Part shown: positions 5,022 to 10,554 of the stretch, one piece after another
Layout: each line of letters begins with the position of its first letter
Numbering within the stretch: the first letter of the stretch is position 1
NCBI GenBank assembly: GCA_902491895.1
Contig: CABUJH010000060.1
Location: 1 to 10,554, forward strand
Length of the DNA: 10,554 nucleotides
Source of the DNA: an uncultured Collinsella sp.
GTDB lineage: Bacteria > Actinomycetota > Coriobacteriia > Coriobacteriales > Coriobacteriaceae
Direction of reading: 5' to 3'
Made by a program: the position numbers and the translations under genes
The notes under the pieces: generated by a model
Database searches by the model: none
Seen by the model: only the letters and a program-made list of their open reading frames with translations
Told to the model about the DNA's origin: nothing

Positions 5022-6119
5022 TTAGAGCTGGGCGGCGTCCTCGAGGAGAGCGTCCCAGATGGCGAGGGCGGCGGCTGCTTCGGCTACGGGGACGGCTCGG
5101 GGGACGATGCAGGGATCGTGGCGGCCGTGGACCGAGAGCTCGGCATTTTCCATAGCGTCCATGTCTACGGTCTGCTGCTCGCGGCCAATGGAGGGCGTCG
5201 GCTTTACGGCCATACGCCACATGACGGGCGCGCCGGTCGAAATACCGCCCAGGGCGCCGCCGGCGTTGTTGGATTCGACCTCGATCTTTCCGGTCTCGGC
5301 ATCGATGCGATACGGATCGTTGTTCTCGCTGCCGCGCATGGCGGCCACGGCAAAGCCCATGCCAAATTCCACGCCCTTTACGGCGGGAATCCCGAACGCG
5401 ATTTGAGCGATGCGGTTCTCGATGCCGTCAAACATGGGGTCGCCGATGCCCGCGGGAAGCCCGTAAATGCCGCACTCCACGATGCCGCCGATGCTGTCGA
5501 GTTCGTCGCGCGCGGCTAGGATCTCCTCGCGCATGCGGCCGGCTGCGGCGGCGTCAATGCACGGCAGATCGTTCGTAAGGATCGCCTTGCGGTCGGCCTC
5601 GCGATAGACCATATCGTCCATCGGCAGGTCGGAGATGCCGCCGATCTGCGCCACGTGAGCCATCACCCGAATACCGCGGGCCTCGAGTGCCTGCAGCGCA
5701 ATGCCGCCGGCGATGCATAAGGGTGCCGTTAGGCGGCCGGAAAAATGCCCGCCACCAGCGACATCGTGCATGTTGTGATACTTTACGCGCGCAGGGAAGT
5801 CCGCATGTCCGGGACGGGGCTTGCGGCGCAGCTCGGAGTAATCCTTGGAGCGCGTGTTGGTGTTCTCGATAATCGCGGCGATGGGTGCGCCGGTGGTGTG
5901 TCCACCGACCACACCGGCGATGATATGCGCGGCGTCGGCCTCGCGGCGCTTGGTCGCGGTCTCGTCGCGACCGGGGGCGCGACGGTCCAAAAAGGCCTGC
6001 AGTTGCTCCTGGTCAATGGTAATACCGGCAGGAATGCCGTCGAGTGAGCAGCCGATAGCAGGGGAGTGCGACTGGCCGAAAATGCTCAGATGCAAAACGT
6101 TGCCAAAGGTCGAGGACAT
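5022..6119 (-). CDS. aroC: chorismate synthase
   Basis: This is step 7: anti-1,4-elimination of phosphate from EPSP to give chorismate, requiring reduced FMN. The 365 residues match family length. The N-terminus reads FGNVLHLSIFGQSHSPAIG, where most homologues have GESHGPAIG. The catalytic-site histidine (H18) is kept, but the neighbouring E and G are Q and S. RPGHADFPARVKY starts at 102 with H105. FSGRLTAPL (126-134) replaces the GRxSARET form, as in clostridial enzymes. NNAGGALGGISTG and, at 332-346, GRHDPCIVPRAVPVA (R333, D335) complete the signatures. The start ATG lies one base after the aroA stop. Its ribosome site, GAGGAGGAA, is the coding sequence of the last aroA codons, so the two genes are tightly coupled. 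The downstream space to pheA is largely filled by a palindrome. Confidence 0.96.
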   Translation of the reverse strand: MSSTFGNVLHLSIFGQSHSPAIGCSLDGIPAGITIDQEQLQAFLDRRAPGRDETATKRREADAAHIIAGVVGGHTTGAPIAAIIENTNTRSKDYSELRRKPRPGHADFPARVKYHNMHDVAGGGHFSGRLTAPLCIAGGIALQALEARGIRVMAHVAQIGGISDLPMDDMVYREADRKAILTNDLPCIDAAAAGRMREEILAARDELDSIGGIVECGIYGLPAGIGDPMFDGIENRIAQIAFGIPAVKGVEFGMGFAVAAMRGSENNDPYRIDAETGKIEVESNNAGGALGGISTGAPVMWRMAVKPTPSIGREQQTVDMDAMENAELSVHGRHDPCIVPRAVPVAEAAAALAIWDALLEDAAQL

Positions 6120-6120
6120 G

Positions 6121-7440
6121 CTATTCCTCCTCGAGCGTGACCTTGCCGCCTAGCAGGCGGTAGTGGTCGAAGAAATCGGGATAGGACTTATTGACGGCCT
6201 CGGCGCCGTGGATTACGACCTCGCCGGTGGCACGGCTTGCAGCGATGGCGGCCATCATGGCGATGCGGTGGTCGTTGTGCGAATCGACCTCGCCGCCAGT
6301 AAAGGCATCGACGCCCTTGATGATGAGGTCGTCACCGGCAATGCGTACCTGCGCGCCCAGCGCGGTGAGCTCACGGGTGGTGGTGGCCAGGCGGTCGGAT
6401 TCCTTGATGCGCAGGCGGGCGCAATCGCGGATGAATGTGCGGCCTTGCGCCAACGATGCCACGGCAGAGATAACGGGCACCAGGTCGGGGATGTCGTGCG
6501 CGCTCATCTCAAAGCCGGCGAGCTTGTCGGACTGCACGGTGGCGGCGTTGGTGGAGCGCACGATGCGGGCGCCAAAGCGCGAGAGCGCGGCAAGCACGTT
6601 GCGATCACCCTGCGCGGAGCTGAGCGACACGCCCTCGACAGTGATGGGGGCGGAGCCGATGGCGCCGGCGCACAGCCAAAAGGCGGCGTTGGACCAGTCG
6701 CCCTCGACAGCTACGTTGCCAGGCGTGCGGTACGAGCCGTTGCTCACGCGGAAGTTCGTAATCTCGGGCTGGCCGTCCTTGGCGGGGATGCGCTCGACGT
6801 TGACCTCGACGCCGAAGGCCTTCATGGCCTGGATGGTTAGGTTGATATAGGGGCGGCTCTCGATAAGGCCGGTCACCTGCACGCAGGAGGGCTGGGCCAA
6901 AAGCGGGGCTGCCAGCAGCAGGCCGGAGATGTACTGCGAGCTCACGTTGCCCGGAAGGATAAAGGTGCCCGGGCGCATGCGGCCGCTTGTCTTGAGCGGA
7001 AAACCGCCCAGGCCCTGCAGGTCGCAGCCGGCGGCAATGATCTCGTCGGAGAGCGGAGAGAGGGGGCGTGCGTCAAGACGGCCCTGTCCCACAAAGGTTG
7101 CCTCTGCTCCCAGCGCGCAGGCGACGGGCAACATAAAGCGGAGCGTGGAGCCGCTCTCGCCGCAGTCGAGCGTGCCGCCGGCAAGTGCCTTGAGCAGGCC
7201 GAACTCAATACTCTTCATGGTTGGGTGGACCTGGAAGCCGTCATCGACGGTTTCGATGCGGGCGCCCAGCGCCGTGAGGCAGCGTACCGTTGCCTCAATA
7301 TCGGCGCAGGTGGTGTTGCAAGTCACATGCGTCTCGCCGTTGGCGAGTGCGGCACAGATGATGAGACGATGCGCCATCGACTTGGACGCGATGGCGGGAA
7401 CGGTGCCCTTGAGCGGGGAGGGGGTGATGCGGGCTAGCAT
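6121..7440 (-). CDS. aroA: 3-phosphoshikimate 1-carboxyvinyltransferase (EPSP synthase)
   Basis: This is step 6: transfer of the enolpyruvyl group of PEP to shikimate-3-phosphate. The 439 residues show the six-fold repeated inverse alpha-beta barrel pattern. ASKSMAHR at 18-25 contains the substrate-binding K20, S21 and R25. CGESGSTLRF at 93-102 is the PEP/glyphosate loop, in the GESGSTLR form common in Firmicutes rather than the enterobacterial GNAGTAMR. SSQY lies at 167-170. IPDLVP at 317-322 gives the catalytic aspartate D319. RIKESDR at 344-350 carries E347. DSHNDHR at 386-392 and NKSYPDFF at 417-424 close the protein. The ATG overlaps the aroB stop by seven bases (ATGCTAG), and the stop is one base from aroC, so it sits in the tightest part of the operon. 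The protein is full length with no missing key residue. Glyphosate sensitivity cannot be read with confidence from the loop alone. Confidence 0.96.
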   Translation of the reverse strand: MLARITPSPLKGTVPAIASKSMAHRLIICAALANGETHVTCNTTCADIEATVRCLTALGARIETVDDGFQVHPTMKSIEFGLLKALAGGTLDCGESGSTLRFMLPVACALGAEATFVGQGRLDARPLSPLSDEIIAAGCDLQGLGGFPLKTSGRMRPGTFILPGNVSSQYISGLLLAAPLLAQPSCVQVTGLIESRPYINLTIQAMKAFGVEVNVERIPAKDGQPEITNFRVSNGSYRTPGNVAVEGDWSNAAFWLCAGAIGSAPITVEGVSLSSAQGDRNVLAALSRFGARIVRSTNAATVQSDKLAGFEMSAHDIPDLVPVISAVASLAQGRTFIRDCARLRIKESDRLATTTRELTALGAQVRIAGDDLIIKGVDAFTGGEVDSHNDHRIAMMAAIAASRATGEVVIHGAEAVNKSYPDFFDHYRLLGGKVTLEEE

Positions 7441-8540
7441 ACGGATGCGTCTCCCTTCTGGCCGAGGCCCTCGGCAATTAAATCATGGAAGGTGGAAAGC
7501 GGCGTGCGGTCGATGCTGCAGCGACCAATGCCGTACGGAATCACCAGGTCGATAGTGTCACCGGCGCGTTTTTTGTCGTGCAGCGCCTCGGCAAAGATGG
7601 CGTCGGCCGAGAGCTCGCAGCGGGTCTTGAGGCCGTGGCGCGCGCAGAGCTCCTCGATGCGATCGGGCAGCTCGGCGTCGCAAATGCCGTGCAGGGCCGC
7701 GGCACGCGTGATGATGCCCATGCCGATCGACACGCAGTTGCCGTGCCCCAGCTTAAAGTGCTCGCAGGCCTCGACGGCATGTCCGGCGCTGTGTCCAAAG
7801 TTGAGGAGCTTGCGCTGGTTGGTCTCGCGCTCGTCGGCAACGACCACGGCGCGCTTGATGTCGATATTGCGGGCGATGATGAGCGCTACGCGGGCCACAT
7901 CGTGGTTGAGTAGCTCCAGCGTGAGCGGGGTCTTCTCCAGCTCGGCGAAAAGCTCCGGGTCGGCGATCACGGCGTGCTTGACGACCTCGCCGCAGCCGTC
8001 GGCGAACTGCTCGGGCGTGAGGGTGGCCAAGCACCCCACGTCGGCGATAACCACGCTCGGCTGCCAAAAGGCGCCGGCCAAGTTCTTGCCGGCAGCCAGG
8101 TCGATGGCGGTCTTGCCGCCCACCGACGAATCAACCATGGCGAGCAGGCTCGTCGGGATCTGCACAAACTTGCAGCCGCGCATATAGGTGGCGGCCACGA
8201 AGCCCGCCACGTCGCCCACGACGCCGCCGCCGAGTGCCACGATCACGTCGGAGCGCGAAAGCTCGTGCTCGGCCACAAACTCCAAAATGGCAACATAGGT
8301 TTCGGCGCGCTTATGGGCCTCGCCGGCCTCGAAGGTGCAGATACTCACCTCGTAGCCTGATGCCTCCAGACTCTGCTTAACGGGCATCTGGTAGAGCGGA
8401 CCCACGTTGGTGTCCGTCACGATGACGGCCTTGGTGCCGCCGGCAGTGGCGCGCACGAGCGGTCCCGCCTGCTCCAGCAAAAACGTGCCAACATGCACCT
8501 GGTAGGGGCGTGCAGTGTCGATATCGATGGTAATCGCCAT
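7434..8540 (-). CDS. aroB: 3-dehydroquinate synthase
   Basis: This is step 2: NAD- and metal-dependent cyclisation of DAHP to 3-dehydroquinate. The 368 residues are of usual length. GGGVVGDVAGFVAATYMRG at 104-122 is the NAD-binding glycine-rich region. PTSLLAMVDSSVGGKTAID starts at 129, with substrate-binding S138-K143. The metal ligands are E185 in GCGEVVKHA, H250 in NFGHSAGHA and H266 in LGHGNC; the 16-residue gap between the histidines matches the family. The ATG at 8540 has GAAAGGACC upstream and begins at the first beta-strand (MAITIDID). The 36-nt gap to tyrA holds only this ribosome site. The 3' end overlaps aroA by seven bases. Confidence 0.96.
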   Translation of the reverse strand: MAITIDIDTARPYQVHVGTFLLEQAGPLVRATAGGTKAVIVTDTNVGPLYQMPVKQSLEASGYEVSICTFEAGEAHKRAETYVAILEFVAEHELSRSDVIVALGGGVVGDVAGFVAATYMRGCKFVQIPTSLLAMVDSSVGGKTAIDLAAGKNLAGAFWQPSVVIADVGCLATLTPEQFADGCGEVVKHAVIADPELFAELEKTPLTLELLNHDVARVALIIARNIDIKRAVVVADERETNQRKLLNFGHSAGHAVEACEHFKLGHGNCVSIGMGIITRAAALHGICDAELPDRIEELCARHGLKTRCELSADAIFAEALHDKKRAGDTIDLVIPYGIGRCSIDRTPLSTFHDLIAEGLGQKGDASVC

Positions 8541-8576
8541 AAGCTTCGGTCCTTTCGACCTGGCGTGATAGGTGGT

Positions 8577-9491
8577 CTAGTGTGAGGCCTCGTCGTCGAG
8601 TGCGCGCTTAATGCGGTCGCCCTCGGCAAGGAGATTCTCCAGATAGCGCTGGTCGCGGTTCTTGAGCGCACGGCTGTAGGCGCCAAGCGACTCGATCAGA
8701 TGGTCGATCTCGAAGCCGAGCGCGTCGGCGTCGTCGATCATGAGCTCGGACCACATCTGCGGGTTGAGGTGCGCCACGCGGGTGAGATCGCGATAGCTAC
8801 CGGCCGAAAAGCCGTGGTGGACCTGGGCGGTGGGGCTCTTTACGTAGGCGTTGGACACCACGTGCGCAAGCTGGCTCGTGAAGGCGATGACGCGGTCGTG
8901 CTCGGCGGCGGTGGTCACGCTGAACTTGCCAAAGCCCAAGGGGCGCACCATCTCGCGCACCTGGCCTAAAAGCTCCAGCTTGAGCGCATCGTCCACCGCG
9001 GGCGGCACGAGCACGAGTGGCGCGCCCTGGAACAGGTCGGCGCGGGAGTGCGCATAGCCCGAGTACTGCGTGCCCGCCATGGGGTGCGCGCCCACAAAGT
9101 AAAAGCCGTGCTCGCGGGCAAGCTCAAAGGCGCGCTCGCACACGATGCCCTTGACGCCCACCGTGTCGATCACCACGGGGCCCATGATGGCCTCGGTATC
9201 GGTGGCGTCGGCGAGTGCCTGGGCATGCGCCTCGAGCCACTCGATGCAGGCCTCGGGATAGCAGGCAAGGACGATGATGTCGCATTCGCCGAGCGTCTCG
9301 TCGTTGAGCTCGCCGGCAACGGTGCCCATGCTGGCCGCCGTCATGACGTCGTCATCGGGGTCCCAGGCCAGCACGCGGACGCCCGCCTGCGCATAGCCGC
9401 GGGCAAAGCTGCCGCCGATGAGGCCAAGGCCGACGATGCCGGCGCACTTGGGGCCGCCCTGGTTAACGCGCGCGTTTCTCACCGTACCCAT
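8577..9491 (-). CDS. tyrA: prephenate dehydrogenase
   Basis: This enzyme oxidatively decarboxylates prephenate to 4-hydroxyphenylpyruvate, the tyrosine branch. The 304-residue protein has an N-terminal Rossmann domain with GLGLIGGSFA at 21-30. D44 at the end of strand 2 suggests NAD preference (inferred). The prephenate-binding part has HPMAGTQYSGY at 136-146 with catalytic H136, SQLAHVVSNAY at 206-216 with H210, and GSYRDLTRVA at 231-240 supplying arginines. The C-terminal helical domain ends shortly after residue 290. There is no ACT domain and no fused chorismate mutase, so it is a monofunctional, short form. It starts three bases after the aroF stop, with GGAG in the aroF 3' end as its ribosome site. 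The roughly 15 residues before the Rossmann strand are longer than strictly needed, so a slightly later start is possible but no better one is seen. Confidence 0.94.
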   Translation of the reverse strand: MGTVRNARVNQGGPKCAGIVGLGLIGGSFARGYAQAGVRVLAWDPDDDVMTAASMGTVAGELNDETLGECDIIVLACYPEACIEWLEAHAQALADATDTEAIMGPVVIDTVGVKGIVCERAFELAREHGFYFVGAHPMAGTQYSGYAHSRADLFQGAPLVLVPPAVDDALKLELLGQVREMVRPLGFGKFSVTTAAEHDRVIAFTSQLAHVVSNAYVKSPTAQVHHGFSAGSYRDLTRVAHLNPQMWSELMIDDADALGFEIDHLIESLGAYSRALKNRDQRYLENLLAEGDRIKRALDDEASH

Positions 9492-9494
9492 GGG

Positions 9495-10517
9495 CTACTC
9501 CATGGTCTCTTGGCAGACAACCTCGCGGATGGCTCGGATGCGGCGCATGGTGTCATCGAACTGATCGGGGGTGAGGGCCTGGGCGCCGTCGGACCAGGCG
9601 CGGCTCGGCTCGTCGTGGACCTCGATCTCCAGGCCGTTGGCACCGCAAGCGGTCGCGGCGAGCGCCATGGGCTCAACGTAGCGTGTGTAGCCGGTGGCGT
9701 GGCTGGGGTCGGCGACGACGGGCAGGTGCGACAGGTGGTGCAGCACCGGCACGGCGTTGAGGTCGAAGGTATTGCGGGTGCGGGTCTCGAAGGTGCGGAT
9801 GCCGCGCTCGCACAGGATGACGTTGTCGTTGCCCTCGCTCATGATGTATTCGGCTGCCATAAGCAGCTCGTCGATCGTGCCGGACATACCGCGCTTAAGC
9901 AAGATCGGGGTCTTGGTCTTGCCGACCTCTTTGAGCAGGGGGAAGTTCTGGGCGTTGCGGGCGCCGATCTGCATGACGTCAATCTTCTTGTCCAGGAAGA
10001 CCTGCACGTCGCGTGGGTCCATGATTTCGGTGACGGTCGGCATGTCGAGCTCGGCGGACGCCTCGCACAGCAGGTCGAGGCCGGCGGGGCCCATGCCCTG
10101 GTAGGCGTAGGGGGAGGTGCGGGGCTTGTAGGCACCGCCGCGCAGCATCGTGGCACCGGCGGCCTTCACGCGGCGGGCGATGCGGATGAGGTTCTCGCCC
10201 TCGACGGAGCAGGGGCCGGCGATGACCTGGAATTGATCGCCGCCGATCTTGACGCCGTGGCCGCAGTCGATGACGGAGTCCTCGGGGTGGAACTTGCGGT
10301 TGGCGCGCTTGAACGGCTCGGAGACGCGCTGCACGCGCTCGACGACATCCATGGACTCGAGCAGGAACGGGTCGATCTTGGTCGTATCGCCCACCAGGCC
10401 GATGATGGTCTCGTTCTCGCCGCGCGAGACATCGGTCTTCAGGCCTTTTTTCTCAATCCAGCTGACGATATGGCCGACGGCCTCGTCGCTGGCGCTCTGC
10501 TTTAAAATTGCAATCAT
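9495..10517 (-). CDS. aroF: 3-deoxy-7-phosphoheptulonate (DAHP) synthase, type I-beta with N-terminal regulatory domain
   Basis: This is step 1: condensation of erythrose-4-phosphate with PEP to DAHP. Its 340 residues match the Thermotoga-type enzyme. An N-terminal ferredoxin-like domain (about 1-70, starting MIAILKQSASDEAV) is the known site of tyrosine/phenylalanine control in that type. The barrel shows AGPCSVE at 100-106, GGAYKPRTSPYAYQG at 127-141, IGARNAQNFPLL at 184-195, LLKRG, CERGIRTFE at 236-244 and DPSHATG at 270-276. C103, H273, E299 and D310 correspond to the four metal ligands of the family (each one position later than in Thermotoga, from memory). It appears to head the cluster. 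AGAGG precedes the ATG at 10517. Only 37 upstream bases are visible; they include the palindrome TTTTGCAAAA at 10545-10554, so the promoter and any attenuator lie outside. The symbol aroF is by convention; aroG or aroA(f) would also be used. Confidence 0.95.
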   Translation of the reverse strand: MIAILKQSASDEAVGHIVSWIEKKGLKTDVSRGENETIIGLVGDTTKIDPFLLESMDVVERVQRVSEPFKRANRKFHPEDSVIDCGHGVKIGGDQFQVIAGPCSVEGENLIRIARRVKAAGATMLRGGAYKPRTSPYAYQGMGPAGLDLLCEASAELDMPTVTEIMDPRDVQVFLDKKIDVMQIGARNAQNFPLLKEVGKTKTPILLKRGMSGTIDELLMAAEYIMSEGNDNVILCERGIRTFETRTRNTFDLNAVPVLHHLSHLPVVADPSHATGYTRYVEPMALAATACGANGLEIEVHDEPSRAWSDGAQALTPDQFDDTMRRIRAIREVVCQETME

Positions 10518-10554
10518 GGTGTGCCTCTCACCTCGATGGATAACTTTTGCAAAA

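Noticed and set aside
9048..10505. 485-codon open frame on the plus strand, antisense to aroF and tyrA
   Set aside because: It is a mirror of two clearly real genes, driven by high third-position GC. Its translation is repetitive in G, V, A, D and L and resembles no family.
1..10554. CRISPR array, tRNA or rRNA genes, integrase or transposase genes
   Set aside because: No regularly spaced repeats, tRNA-like cloverleaf, rRNA segment or recombinase motif was seen. Any mobile origin for the cassette therefore rests only on the aroQ-tail scar and base composition.

Overview
The window looks like chromosomal DNA from a high-GC actinobacterium, most likely a gut Coriobacteriia of the Collinsella type. 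This rests on GC-rich codon use, strong AGGAGG-type ribosome sites, an aroE-aroK fusion, and clostridial-style AroC and AroA motifs. The taxon is an inference from style, not from a search. Every supported gene is on the minus strand, so transcription runs from right to left.

The right-hand 8.5 kb (10517 down to 1984) is a complete shikimate plus phenylalanine/tyrosine gene cluster. In transcription order it holds aroF (DAHP synthase), tyrA (prephenate dehydrogenase), aroB, aroA, aroC, pheA (chorismate mutase-prephenate dehydratase), an aroE-aroK fusion and aroQ. Together these encode all seven steps from erythrose-4-phosphate plus PEP to chorismate, and then the steps to phenylpyruvate and hydroxyphenylpyruvate. 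Only the final aminotransferase is missing. Most genes overlap or nearly touch. Two intergenic spaces are larger and each holds a perfect palindrome: an 80-nt one between aroC and pheA, and a terminator-like 43-nt one between aroEK and aroQ.

Downstream of aroQ the character changes. A GC-rich hairpin probably ends the aro transcript. A consensus -10 box then precedes a two-gene, lower-GC cassette (1853 to 403): a DUF4869-like protein of 149 aa, coupled through TAATG to a 333-aa P-loop ATPase with a possible TOPRIM-like C-terminal half. Beyond it, at 375-328, lies a diverged second copy of the last 15 codons and stop of aroQ. The cassette is therefore bracketed by two aroQ tails, which points to its insertion, or replacement by recombination, at the 3' end of aroQ.

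The left edge holds the first 83 codons of glf (UDP-galactopyranose mutase), cut by the window end. The strongest candidates for something undescribed are the two-gene cassette with its aroQ-tail scar, and the family of GGGAC-containing intergenic palindromes.
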